Positions 1 to 7,106 are shown, counted from the first letter of the stretch. The stretch is 19,560 nt of DNA from an uncultured Collinsella sp. (GCA_900544725.1 UQWK01000040.1:1-19560), one strand, 5' to 3'. Numbers and translations: made by a program. The notes: generated from the letters alone by a model not told the origin.

Positions 1-88
1 GCATCTGCAAAAAGTACGAGAGCATATAGGGCAGGGCAAAGACCGCGATGGTCTTAAGGACATTGCCGCGTGTGAGGTCGTGTTCCAT
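1..88 (-). CDS. MATE family efflux transporter, N-terminal fragment
   Basis: The reverse complement opens with ATG at position 88 and reads MEHDLTRGNVLK, then TIAVFALPYMLSYFLQM, before running off the left edge of the window (29 complete codons). The short acidic/basic head (x-L-T-x-G-x-V/I-x-K) followed at once by a hydrophobic helix with a conserved proline (FALPYMLSYFLQ) is the usual start of MATE/NorM/DinF-type Na+ or H+ coupled multidrug exporters, which act in the cytoplasmic membrane. No strong Shine-Dalgarno sequence is seen, only AGAAAG about 12 bases upstream. The gene has its own candidate MerR-type promoter at 131-161. Only the first membrane segment is visible, so the family call rests on a short stretch and the substrate cannot be inferred. 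Confidence 0.7.
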   Translation of the reverse strand, partial: MEHDLTRGNVLKTIAVFALPYMLSYFLQM

Positions 89-130
89 GGGCGGGGTACT
101 TTCTGGCTTGGTTCGTTTAGGTACCAGTGT

Positions 131-161
131 AGTGAAAACCCTACAACGATTGTAGAGTCAA
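131..161 (-). promoter_or_regulatory. MerR-type promoter/operator for the MATE gene
   Basis: On the minus strand TTGACT (161-156) is a good -35. It is followed by a 19-bp spacer holding the perfect dyad CTACAA-CGA-TTGTAG (155-141), then a weak -10 TTCACT (136-131), about 43 bases upstream of the ATG at 88. An over-long 19-bp spacer filled by a dyad is the known hallmark of promoters activated by MerR-family regulators, which often control drug efflux genes. No merR gene lies in the window. The role is inferred from layout. Confidence 0.6.
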
Positions 162-242
162 GGTTTGTGTTGGCAGTGGGGTGAAAAAAAGTCACGCGCC
201 GAGCACGATGCTTTGATCCCTCCGTGCGCCTCACCTCGCCTC

Positions 243-306
243 AAACCATCACAACATTCGACGTTTTTGCCAAAATCAGGAAAAGCATCGAATGTTGTGA
301 TGGTTT
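243..306. repeat. Palindromic repeat, copy 1
   Basis: A perfect 19-bp inverted repeat: AAACCATCACAACATTCGA (243-261) against its reverse complement (288-306), with a 26-base centre containing CAAAATC. The same family occurs at 1482-1548, 5588-5646 and 15690-15754, always between genes. No T-run follows it, so it does not look like a plain Rho-independent terminator. Confidence 0.9.
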
Positions 307-406
307 TTCTGCCACTCGATCGGGTGGAATCGCTTTCTCGCGCACGAAGGTGCGCGGACCCGTGGGCAGGGGAATAAGGTTGGTTATCCGACCCATTGGA
401 GGGCTC

Positions 407-1444
407 ATGGACCTGCCGATCGTCCTGTCCCATAAGACTGCCTGGCTGTACCACAACGTGGCGCGCCCGTCCGAGCCGCTTTCGCGAGCAAGCAGCCTAT
501 ACGATGAGGACTCGCTTGCCAACGAGGCGGAGCCGACTGCGGGCCTGCCCAAACTGGGACTTGATGCCAAGGGGCTGAGGGCTTCAGCGGCAGTTGGGAT
601 CGTTACCGACTATCTGGTTTCGCTCGGTATTCCACGAGAAGAGCTCGATCATATCGATACGCTCGTCAACTTCGATTTTGAGCGCTCGACGCCGGCTGGA
701 TTTAGGTGCCACGTGTTTGGGGCGCCGGTACCTTCGGATCATCTTGTCGAGGCGGCAGAGGGCCTTCTAGTGGTTGATGAGGTCATGTGCTTTGTCCAAG
801 CGGGTTCGTGGATGAGCGAGCCCGAGCAGCTGGAATATGGGTATGAAATCTGCGCCCGATACCATTTGAATCATCTGGCGACAGACGATTATATCGAGAT
901 AGGGCAGAGGTATACCGTTGCCGACTTGATCACTTATTGCGATGAGAACCGATCTCGTCAGGGGGCTATACGCGCGGCCGCCGTGCTCAAGCGCGTGCAC
1001 GATGGCGCGCGGTCGCCCATGGAGACGGCCACTGCAATCATGGTCGTCGCGAAGCGTTCCCAGGGCGGGCTCGGGTACACCAGGGTTGAGCTCAACCATC
1101 GGGTCGATGTTCCCAACGAATTCAAATATCTCGCTAAGGCCGGGTATTTCGAGATTGATGTATATGCACCTGCGAGCGGTACGGGGATTGAATACAACGG
1201 CTCGGACCATCTCGATAAACAGCGCAGTTCGTCGGACGCGGAGCGTATGACCGTGCTGAGCGCGCTAGGCTTTAAGATGATCGTCCTCACCGGGACCCAG
1301 TTTGCCCATCAACTGCAATTGCACCGGGCGATGAACGCCATTGCGCTCGCCATGGGCCTCAAGTGCGACCGAAGCGAAGCGTTCCAGAAGCGGCAAAATG
1401 ACCTGCGGGAATTAGTGATTCGGCACTGGAACGGCGGCCTCTAG
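407..1444 (+). CDS. Uncharacterised protein with Vsr/DUF559-like nuclease signature
   Basis: This is a 345-residue protein of unknown role. Near the C-terminus it has FEIDVYAPASGTGIEYNG (D251, E262, N264), then H268, a D-A-E-R segment and a final L-x-x-L-G-F-x-x-I-x-L-T strand. That order (D, about 10 residues, E-x-N/D-G, H, D-x-x-R, L-x-x-x-G) resembles the PD-(D/E)XK core of Vsr and DUF559 proteins, so a nuclease-like fold is inferred. In Actinobacteria such domains often follow a regulator- or AbiEi-like N-terminal part; here the N-terminal 200 residues are not recognised. The start at 407 is chosen because GGAGGG (398-403) precedes it, although the spacing is short. A longer in-frame start at 224 would translate palindrome copy 1. 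The gene stands alone, followed by palindrome copy 2. Confidence 0.75.
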   Translation: MDLPIVLSHKTAWLYHNVARPSEPLSRASSLYDEDSLANEAEPTAGLPKLGLDAKGLRASAAVGIVTDYLVSLGIPREELDHIDTLVNFDFERSTPAGFRCHVFGAPVPSDHLVEAAEGLLVVDEVMCFVQAGSWMSEPEQLEYGYEICARYHLNHLATDDYIEIGQRYTVADLITYCDENRSRQGAIRAAAVLKRVHDGARSPMETATAIMVVAKRSQGGLGYTRVELNHRVDVPNEFKYLAKAGYFEIDVYAPASGTGIEYNGSDHLDKQRSSSDAERMTVLSALGFKMIVLTGTQFAHQLQLHRAMNAIALAMGLKCDRSEAFQKRQNDLRELVIRHWNGGL

Positions 1445-1481
1445 GGGAGCTTTGGCCCTTTTGCGGGGCGCTATGGGCAGG

Positions 1482-1548
1482 CAAACCATCACAACATTCG
1501 ATACTTTTCCTCAAAATCGAGAAAACCGTCGAATGTTGTGATGGTTTG
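1482..1548. repeat. Palindromic repeat, copy 2
   Basis: A 20-bp perfect inverted repeat, CAAACCATCACAACATTCGA at 1482-1501 against 1529-1548, with a 27-base centre containing CAAAATCGAGAAAA. It lies between the nuclease-like gene and moaA. The preceding bases 1450-1470 resemble, on the minus strand, a decayed half of the CCACAAAGGGGCC hairpin seen elsewhere. Confidence 0.9.
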
Positions 1549-1679
1549 GGTGTTGAGGATGGGCTCGGGAAGCCCTTCTTGCTCGAAGTGGCCTGTCCTG
1601 TCGTACGGGTGTCGGCTTGATTCCCTCGTGGGGTATTATGTTTCCCGAAGAATAAATCGCTGCGCGAGGGGAGGATTGC

Positions 1680-2735
1680 GTGGACGAGCGCACGCAACAT
1701 GACGGTTTTGGCCGCGATATCAACTACCTGCGCATTGCCGTGACCGACAAGTGCAATTTTCGCTGCATCTACTGCATGCCCGCCGACGGCGTGGCGCCGC
1801 GCGCGCACGATGAGCTGCTCAGCGCCGAGGAAATCGCCCACTTTGTGCGCTTGGTGGCGGGGGAGGGCATTCGCCGCGTGCGCCTGACAGGTGGCGAGCC
1901 GCTGGTCAGCCGCCGCATCATCCCGCTCATTCGCGACATCCGCGCGATTCCGCAGATCGAGGATATCTCGCTCACCACCAACGGCGCGCTGCTGCCCAAG
2001 CTGGCACCGCAGCTCAAAGACGCCGGGCTCGACCGCGTCAACATTTCGCTCGACACGCTCGACCCCACGCTCTTTGGAAAGATCACGCGCCTGGGTCGGC
2101 TCGAGCAGACCATGGCCGGCATCGATGCGGCGCTGACCTGGGGCTTTGAGCCGGTTAAGGTCAACTGCGTGGTGGTGCGCCGGCTCAACCAGGACGTGGC
2201 GGCCCTCGCGCGCCTGACCGTCGACCGCCCCATTCACCTGCGCTTTATCGAATACATGCCCATCGGCGACGAACGCACGAGCTCGCATTGCACCGTGGAC
2301 CCGCATGCGCCCACGCTCAATCCCGAGCTGTGGGATGCGAGCGACACCGTGCCGAGCGACGAGCTGCGGGCGCGCATCAATGCCGGGGCCGCCGCGGCTG
2401 GCCTGGGTGAGCTTGAGCCGCTCGACATCAACGACGCTCCCGCCGGCGCCGGCCCCGCGCGCTACTGGCGCTTTCCGGGCGCGGCGGGCACGGTCGGCTT
2501 TATCAGTGCCATGTCCAACCATTTCTGTGCGAGCTGCAATCGCCTGCGCCTGACGGCAGACGGCAACGTGCGCCCCTGTCTGTTCAGCGATGCCGAGTAT
2601 TCGGTGCGCGATGCGCTGCGCCGCGGTGATGATATGCAGGTACTTTCGATTTGGCGCGATGCCGTGGCCCACAAACCGCAGGAACACGCGATAATTGAGG
2701 GCACGCAACGATTTATGTCCCAAATCGGAGGATGA
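1680..2735 (+). CDS. moaA: GTP 3',8-cyclase MoaA (radical SAM)
   Basis: MoaA converts GTP to 3',8-cyclo-7,8-dihydro-GTP, which MoaC turns into cyclic pyranopterin monophosphate, the first intermediate of molybdenum cofactor synthesis. The 351-residue product has the N-terminal radical-SAM cluster motif C25-N-F-R-C29-I-Y-C32 and the C-terminal cluster ligands C283-A-S-C286 and C300 (HFCASCNRLRLTADGNVRPC) typical of MoaA, plus the TGGEP loop that binds SAM. The length is slightly above the usual 330-340. The start is GTG at 1680, five bases after a strong AGGGGAGG (1667-1674). The stop TGA overlaps the ribosome-binding area of the next gene, moaC-mobB, which begins 5 bases downstream, so the two form an operon. 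Confidence is high. Confidence 0.97.
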   Translation: MDERTQHDGFGRDINYLRIAVTDKCNFRCIYCMPADGVAPRAHDELLSAEEIAHFVRLVAGEGIRRVRLTGGEPLVSRRIIPLIRDIRAIPQIEDISLTTNGALLPKLAPQLKDAGLDRVNISLDTLDPTLFGKITRLGRLEQTMAGIDAALTWGFEPVKVNCVVVRRLNQDVAALARLTVDRPIHLRFIEYMPIGDERTSSHCTVDPHAPTLNPELWDASDTVPSDELRARINAGAAAAGLGELEPLDINDAPAGAGPARYWRFPGAAGTVGFISAMSNHFCASCNRLRLTADGNVRPCLFSDAEYSVRDALRRGDDMQVLSIWRDAVAHKPQEHAIIEGTQRFMSQIGG

Positions 2736-2739
2736 TCAT

Positions 2740-4047
2740 ATGGCCAAGAGCAGGTACGCCGATGCCACCAAGGCCGCTCGCAGGGCCGCGATGTCTGCCC
2801 ACAAAGCTGCGGCGAACGCCGGTAGCCCCGCCGCGTCCGCGACCGCGCAACCGGCCGCAAGCGACAACGCCACCGAGCCCGCCCGCGACGCCCGTCGCGA
2901 CGAGCTGACGCATGTGGACGCCAAAGGCGAGGTGCGCATGGTCGACGTGTCCGACAAGGCCGAGACGCACCGTATCGCCATCGCCGAGGGCACCATCCTC
3001 ATGCATCCCGAGACGCAGGCGATGGTGCTGCAAGACCGCGCCAAGAAGGGCGACGTGCTCGCCTGCGCGCGCGTGGCGGGCATTATGGCCATCAAGCGCA
3101 CGAGCGACATCATCCCCATGTGCCATCCGCTGCTCATCACCAAGAGCAAGTGCGATATCGAGCCCATCGCTCCGGCGGGAACGCCGGCCGACGAGACGCC
3201 CGAGGGCTGGGCACCGGCGCGTCCGGACGGACAGGTCGGCTTTCACGTGCTGGTCACGGCAGGTGTGACGGGCAAGACGGGCATTGAGATGGAGGCGCTG
3301 ACCGGCGCGAGCGCCGCGTGCCTGACCATCTACGACATGTGCAAGGCCGTCGACCGCGGCATGGAGATCGTTGACGTGCGTCTGCTGCACAAGGAAGGTG
3401 GCCGCTCGGGCGTGTGGGATCGCGCGGAGCGTCAAGCTGCTGCTGCCGAGGCCGCCGCTGGCGATGGTGCCGCGCCCGCGAGCGCATCCGCCCCGGCCGT
3501 ACCCGCGGCCCTCACGCCCGCCGTCCCCGCCATCGCGTTTATCGGTTACCAGAACTCGGGCAAGACCACACTTGTCGAGAAGGTCATCGCCGAGCTTACC
3601 CGCCGTGGCCTGCGCGTTGGTTCGCTCAAGCATCACGGGCACCACGGCTTTGACATCGACGTGCCCGCCAAGGATACCTGGCGCCATCACCAGGCGGGAT
3701 CCAAACACGTGGGCCTCATTTGCGCCACGCGCTGGGCGGAGTACGCCGACACGCGCGAGGAGGACGAGATGCCCGCGCGCGAGCTGCTGTCGCGCTACAA
3801 CGACGTCGATGTGGTGATCATCGAGGGCTACAAGACCGAGGGCTTCGACAATATCGTGGTTGCGCGCTCTGGCGTTGACCGCCTGCGTGGCAAGAGCTCG
3901 CTCGATCTGGTCGACGGCCGCACGCTGGCCCTTGCCTGCAACGAGGCCCTGGCACGCCAAGCCTTCGACGCCGGCTTCGCAACCCGAGCCATCAACATCA
4001 ACGACGCCCGAGCCATCTGCGATCTTATCCAGGATCATCTCGCTTAA
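2740..4047 (+). CDS. MoaC-MobB fusion protein (cyclic pyranopterin monophosphate synthase and MGD biosynthesis GTPase)
   Basis: A 435-residue two-domain protein. Residues 1-54 are a low-complexity, Ala/Lys-rich extension. Residues 56-230 are MoaC: MVDVSDKAETHR, GIMAIKRTSDIIPMCHPL, KTGIEMEALTGASAA and the catalytic-type pair D199/K202 in YDMCKAVD. After an Ala/Pro linker (about 231-262), residues 263-435 are MobB: Walker A GYQNSGKTT (269-277), KHHGHHGFDIDVPAKDTWRH and DVVIIEGYK. MoaC completes cyclic pyranopterin monophosphate from the MoaA product; MobB is a GTP-binding helper for guanine dinucleotide attachment to molybdopterin. MoaC also carries an insertion with PAGTPADETPEGW. The start ATG 2740 follows GGAGG at 2727-2731. 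It follows moaA in an operon and is cytoplasmic. No frameshift or internal start with a strong ribosome-binding site was noticed at the junction. Confidence 0.93.
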   Translation: MAKSRYADATKAARRAAMSAHKAAANAGSPAASATAQPAASDNATEPARDARRDELTHVDAKGEVRMVDVSDKAETHRIAIAEGTILMHPETQAMVLQDRAKKGDVLACARVAGIMAIKRTSDIIPMCHPLLITKSKCDIEPIAPAGTPADETPEGWAPARPDGQVGFHVLVTAGVTGKTGIEMEALTGASAACLTIYDMCKAVDRGMEIVDVRLLHKEGGRSGVWDRAERQAAAAEAAAGDGAAPASASAPAVPAALTPAVPAIAFIGYQNSGKTTLVEKVIAELTRRGLRVGSLKHHGHHGFDIDVPAKDTWRHHQAGSKHVGLICATRWAEYADTREEDEMPARELLSRYNDVDVVIIEGYKTEGFDNIVVARSGVDRLRGKSSLDLVDGRTLALACNEALARQAFDAGFATRAININDARAICDLIQDHLA

Positions 4048-4086
4048 AACCTACCAAAAAGGGACAGGTTTATTTTGGCAGGTTTT
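4046..4086. repeat. Imperfect hairpin AAAACCTACCAAAA / TTTTGGCAGGTTTT
   Basis: The 14-bp arms at 4046-4059 and 4073-4086 differ at one position that would be a G-U pair in RNA. The loop contains GGGACAGG. It begins within the stop codon of moaC-mobB, so it could end or stabilise that transcript, but no long T-run follows. Confidence 0.75.
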
Positions 4087-4105
4087 ATCTGGGCAAACGT
4101 CACTT

Positions 4106-4143
4106 CCACCACAAAGGGGCCAGGCACCTTTGTGGTGGTTTTT
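4106..4143 (+). terminator. Terminator-like hairpin (CCACCACAAAGG family, copy A)
   Basis: CCACCACAAAGG (4106-4117), loop GGCCAGGCA, then CCTTTGTGGTGG (4127-4138), followed by five T. The stem is perfect over 12 bp. This is the only family member here with a T-run, so it can serve as a Rho-independent terminator for moaA-moaC-mobB. The related copies at 5660, 6615 and 15645 lack the T-run. Confidence 0.75.
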
Positions 4144-4146
4144 GCT

Positions 4147-4183
4147 TTGGTAGATGTTTGGGACATGCCTTAAAATCTACCAA
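4147..4183. repeat. Hairpin TTGGTAGAT / ATCTACCAA
   Basis: The 9-bp arms at 4147-4155 and 4175-4183 enclose a loop with GGGACATGCC. The arms echo the CTACCAAAA arms of the hairpin at 4046, so this is probably a diverged relative. It is the third hairpin in a row in the gap between moaC-mobB and the MFS gene. Confidence 0.55.
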
Positions 4184-4309
4184 GTAGTTCGTGCTGGCAA
4201 AAACGGAGAGAAGGAGCCCGATGCGTCCTTAACGTTGCATACGGTAAGATTGAGTCGATGGTCGGCGGTCAATGCCCGCGGCCGTATTTGTATGCAACAA
4301 GGAGCGCCC

Positions 4310-5584
4310 ATGTCCCTATCTCGAATCTCGAAATCCCAGCCATCGCTGTCCGCGCAGGCCAAGCGCCTGGTGGCGATGCGCTTTCTTATCTACACCGGCT
4401 TTCAGACCAGTTACTTTATCGGCGTTATCGGAACGCTCACCTATGCGGACGGCGCCTCGGTCGTCGCGACGTCGCTGGCCGTCCTGTTTATGAACGTCTT
4501 CGTGATCCTGGGGTCCTTTGCGGGCGGCGCTGCGCTCGACGCTTGGGGCCCGCGCCGCCATTTCCTGCTGAGCATCGTGGGTACGTTGGCAACGGGTGCG
4601 GCGATCATCGCCTTTGGCAGCGCGACCGGAACGGTCCTTGCCGGCGCGGTACTCTTGGGCTTTGTAATGGGGTTCGCCCAACCCATCGCCACATCCTATC
4701 CGGCCTACCTCACCGACGACCCGGTCGAGCTCAAAGACATCAACTCTGCCATCACCATGTTCTCTAACGTGAGCATCATCGTCGGCCCCACGCTGGGCGG
4801 CTTTGTGGCGGCAGCTGCATCGTCGCGCGCGGTGTTTGTGCTTATGCTGCTGTTCACCCTGCTTGCGCTCATCGCCGGTTGGGGGTTTAAGCCGCAAGCG
4901 GGTCGCGTCGCCGGACAGGCGGATGCCGATTCGGCAGAGGAGGGGAAGCGTGCGGTCCAAAGCCCCGACACATCCGCCCGCGCCACCTTCGCGACCAGCA
5001 TCAAGACGGTCTTCACCAACAGCGTCCTCGCCCTGCTCTTCTGCATCATCTTCCTTTCGAACTTTGGCTACGGAGCCTTCGATCCGCTGGAGTCGTTCTT
5101 CTATCGCGACGTCCTGCACGTCGGCGTCGAATGGATGGGCTGGCTCTCGTCGGCCTGCGGCGTGGGCGCGGTGCTGGGCGCCGTGGTCGCGCTCCGCATG
5201 CCGCCACGCCTCGTCAGTCTTAAAACGCTGCTCGTGGCGCTTATGTCCGTGGGCCTGGGAAGCCTGCTCTACGTGGGCACGCCGTTCGTGGGTGTGGCGC
5301 TCGTCGGCCAGATCGCCCTGGGCGTTGCCTGGGGTGTCGTCAATCCGCTCCACAACACCATCGTGCAAACGACGGCTCCGCTCGAGCAGCTCGGCCGCAT
5401 CAACTCGGTCATGGGCTTTGGCAACATGTTCGCCGGCGTGGCTCCGCTGGCGATTGCCCCGTGGCTGGCAGCAACATTTGGCGTGCAGCAGACGCTCGTT
5501 GGTGCGGGCTTGGTCGTAACGGCAGTTCCCGCGGCGCTGCTGCTGTTTGGACGCGGACATTTTGATCGTGCTGCAGAGCAGTAA
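4310..5584 (+). CDS. MFS transporter, 12 membrane segments
   Basis: A 424-residue cytoplasmic-membrane protein of the major facilitator superfamily. About 12 hydrophobic segments are visible, split by a central polar loop rich in Glu/Asp/Lys (residues about 200-225). The loop between segments 2 and 3 reads GGAALDAWGPRRH, matching the family motif G-x-L-x-D-x-x-G-R-R. A small-molecule or drug exporter is likely, but the substrate cannot be deduced. The start at 4310 is preferred because AAGGAG (4299-4304) lies five bases upstream and MSLSRISKSQ leads directly to the first segment. A longer in-frame reading from 4154 would translate part of a hairpin repeat. It is preceded by three hairpins and followed at once by palindrome copy 3, so it is probably a single-gene unit. 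Confidence 0.85.
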   Translation: MSLSRISKSQPSLSAQAKRLVAMRFLIYTGFQTSYFIGVIGTLTYADGASVVATSLAVLFMNVFVILGSFAGGAALDAWGPRRHFLLSIVGTLATGAAIIAFGSATGTVLAGAVLLGFVMGFAQPIATSYPAYLTDDPVELKDINSAITMFSNVSIIVGPTLGGFVAAAASSRAVFVLMLLFTLLALIAGWGFKPQAGRVAGQADADSAEEGKRAVQSPDTSARATFATSIKTVFTNSVLALLFCIIFLSNFGYGAFDPLESFFYRDVLHVGVEWMGWLSSACGVGAVLGAVVALRMPPRLVSLKTLLVALMSVGLGSLLYVGTPFVGVALVGQIALGVAWGVVNPLHNTIVQTTAPLEQLGRINSVMGFGNMFAGVAPLAIAPWLAATFGVQQTLVGAGLVVTAVPAALLLFGRGHFDRAAEQ

Positions 5585-5587
5585 AAA

Positions 5588-5646
5588 CCGTCACAACATT
5601 CGATGGAAATCACGGTTTTGCCGAAAAACGTCGAATGTTGTGATGG
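5588..5646. repeat. Palindromic repeat, copy 3
   Basis: The arms CCGTCACAACATTCGA (5588-5603) and TCGAATGTTGTGATGG (5631-5646) are 16 bp with one G-T difference. The 27-base centre fits the other copies when read on the minus strand, so this copy is inverted relative to copies 1 and 2. It starts four bases after the MFS stop codon and is followed 13 bases later by a CCACCGCAAAGG hairpin. Confidence 0.88.
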
Positions 5647-5659
5647 ATTACGCTGGGAA

Positions 5660-5692
5660 CCACCGCAAAGGGGCCAGACACCTTTGTGGCGG
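5660..5692. repeat. CCACCACAAAGG-family hairpin, copy B
   Basis: CCACCGCAAAGG (5660-5671), loop GGCCAGACA, CCTTTGTGGCGG (5681-5692). Two positions would be G-U pairs in RNA. It directly follows palindrome copy 3. There is no T-run, so termination is doubtful. Confidence 0.8.
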
Positions 5693-5779
5693 TCGGGTAC
5701 CAACGGCCCAAGCCTTGGTATACCATGTACGCCACTTCTGCCCGCATCCCACACCGCCACGCAACCCAGAAAGGGCCTC

Positions 5780-6601
5780 ATGGACGCCACATTCAGCCAC
5801 ATCAAAGCCGTGTTCTGCGATATCGACGGCACGCTGCTCACAAGCGAGCACACGGTGTCTCCGCGCACCGTGGCCGCGATCCGCGCTCTGCGCGAGCGTG
5901 GCGTGCTCTTTGGCCTGTGCACCGGGCGCGACGCCCACGCGACCGAGGCCATGTACGAGCTCTGGGGCATCGACGGCCTGGTGGACGTGATGGTGGGCTG
6001 TGGCGGAGCCGAGGTCATCGATCGCGCGCACGGCATCAACGAGCTGAGCTACCCGCTGCCGGGCGAAACCATCGCGCGCATCTGCAGGCACATGGCGGAC
6101 CTTCCGGCAACGCCCGTTTGCCCCCGAGACGGCGTGTTCTACGTTCCCGAGAGCAATGCGTGCGTGGAGCACTTGTCGCAGGTCGACGGCGTGCCCTACA
6201 AGGTGGTCGATTTTGCCGAGTTCTTGCGCGAACCGCAGCCCAAGGTGATGTTTACCATGGCGCCCGAGGTGATGCCGCAGGTCATCGAGCGAGCATCGAC
6301 GTTTGCCGACGACACCGTTAAGGCGGCCGCCCTGCAAACCACGCAGCGTCTCTACGAGTTTATGGATCCGCGCGTGTCCAAGACACGCGGCCTTGTGCGT
6401 GTGGCGGAGCTCAACGGCATGGAGCTCCAGAACATCTGCGTGTTTGGCGATGCCGATAACGACACCTGCATGGTTGCCGACGCCGGCGTGGGCGTGGCCA
6501 TGGCAAACGGCAGCGATGCCACCCGCTCCGCCGCCGATTTTGTAACCGCGAGCAACGACGAAGACGGCATCGCGATCTATATCGAGGAACATCTGCTGTA
6601 G
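5780..6601 (+). CDS. Cof-type HAD-IIB family hydrolase (sugar-phosphate/flavin phosphatase-like)
   Basis: A 273-residue cytoplasmic phosphatase of the haloacid dehalogenase superfamily, subfamily IIB (Cof type). Motif I is FCDIDGTLL with nucleophile D14 and general acid D16; motif II lies in LCTGRD; the motif III lysine is probably in SKTRGLV; motif IV is FGDADND with D224 and D228. The tail GVGVAMANGSDATRSAADFVT is the typical Cof ending. Length fits the family. The exact substrate cannot be told; relatives remove phosphate from sugar phosphates, pyridoxal phosphate or FMN. The start at 5780 follows a weak AAAGGG and gives a normal N-terminus; the earlier in-frame ATG at 5603 lies inside palindrome copy 3. 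It stands alone between hairpins. Confidence 0.9.
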   Translation: MDATFSHIKAVFCDIDGTLLTSEHTVSPRTVAAIRALRERGVLFGLCTGRDAHATEAMYELWGIDGLVDVMVGCGGAEVIDRAHGINELSYPLPGETIARICRHMADLPATPVCPRDGVFYVPESNACVEHLSQVDGVPYKVVDFAEFLREPQPKVMFTMAPEVMPQVIERASTFADDTVKAAALQTTQRLYEFMDPRVSKTRGLVRVAELNGMELQNICVFGDADNDTCMVADAGVGVAMANGSDATRSAADFVTASNDEDGIAIYIEEHLL

Positions 6602-6614
6602 CGCCGGGGGGAGA

Positions 6615-6649
6615 GCCACCACAAAGGGAATAGGCACCTTTGTGGCGGC
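6615..6649. repeat. CCACCACAAAGG-family hairpin, copy C
   Basis: GCCACCACAAAGG (6615-6627) against CCTTTGTGGCGGC (6637-6649) with loop GAATAGGCA, starting 14 bases after the HAD stop. It could end HAD transcription, but no T-run follows. Confidence 0.8.
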
Positions 6650-6825
6650 CTCAGGCGATTTGGGCGAAATGATGCCTAAAATCTGCGCGAAAATTCAAAT
6701 ATAGTTGTCTGAATATCATACTTCTAACTACCGATGGGTTAAAGATATTCTCATCAGTTTGGTAGGATATTCATTCCGGTTAATGACCTACCGCTCACGG
6801 TCGATTTTCGACCGTTCACAGGATG

Positions 6826-6841
6826 TTTGCTCTTGAGCAAA
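6826..6841. promoter_or_regulatory. Candidate operator palindrome TTTGCTC-TT-GAGCAAA
   Basis: A perfect 7-2-7 dyad. The half-site GAGCAAA recurs at 6939-6945, and TTGCTC recurs at 6988-6993 over the putative -35. Repeated half-sites upstream of a surface-structure operon suggest binding of a dimeric regulator; its identity is unknown. Confidence 0.45.
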
Positions 6842-6934
6842 ATGTTGTGCAAATAAATCTAATGCCATTAAAAAATAATACGCAACTAAATTACCAGCAG
6901 AAACAAAAAATAGATAGCGAATAAACGAAGGTAA

Positions 6935-6997
6935 ATCTGAGCAAATGTCAAGAGAATTGAGAACTCGCTACAAAAATGTCGGTTTTGTTGCTCAGAT
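6935..6997. repeat. Inverted repeat ATCTGAGCAA / TTGCTCAGAT
   Basis: Perfect 10-bp arms at 6935-6944 and 6988-6997 are separated by 43 bases. The right arm overlaps the putative -35. It may be a pair of regulator sites that can form a DNA loop; an invertible promoter is less likely because the -10 lies outside the arms. Confidence 0.5.
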
Positions 6998-7017
6998 GTT
7001 TAAACAATCGTTATAAT
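6988..7017 (+). promoter_or_regulatory. Putative promoter of the pilus operon
   Basis: TATAAT (7012-7017) is a perfect -10 box, with TTGCTC (6988-6993) as a partial -35 at 18-bp spacing. It is the best promoter-like sequence upstream of the gene at 7107. Confidence 0.6.
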
Positions 7018-7106
7018 TGCATTACTAAACGAGCGCAATTACAGATTGCGCAGATACGTTTGATGGTGAAAGAGCAAGATCGCGGTCTCTTGGGGAGGAG
7101 ACATCG

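Larger units (their letters stand above)
89..406. other. Divergent intergenic region
   Basis: This stretch separates the minus-strand MATE gene from the plus-strand nuclease-like gene. It holds the MerR-type promoter at 131-161 and palindrome copy 1 at 243-306. Open frames crossing it translate the palindrome and are not credible genes. No clear promoter for the gene at 407 was recognised. Confidence 0.6.
6602..7106 (+). promoter_or_regulatory. AT-rich leader/regulatory region of the pilus operon
   Basis: About 500 bases without a credible gene, clearly richer in A+T than the flanking coding DNA. Besides the hairpin at 6615-6649 it holds a small hairpin ACGGTCG-ATTTT-CGACCGT (6797-6815), the palindrome at 6826-6841, the 10-bp inverted repeat 6935-6944/6988-6997 and a promoter near 6988-7017. 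The predicted transcript start lies about 80 bases upstream of the pilus gene ATG. Confidence 0.6.

Noticed and set aside
224..406. N-terminal extension of the nuclease-like protein
   Set aside because: It would translate palindrome copy 1, and a ribosome-binding site lies just before the ATG at 407.
2713..4038. A 441-codon minus-strand frame across moaC-mobB
   Set aside because: Its His/Gly/Arg-rich composition is typical of antisense GC-rich DNA; the plus strand holds full MoaC and MobB motifs.
5603..5779. N-terminal extension of the HAD phosphatase
   Set aside because: It would translate half of palindrome copy 3 and all of hairpin copy B; the family N-terminus begins at 5780.
6935..6997. 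An invertible promoter switch
   Set aside because: The arms are only 10 bp, the best -10 box lies outside them, and no site-specific recombinase gene is in the window.
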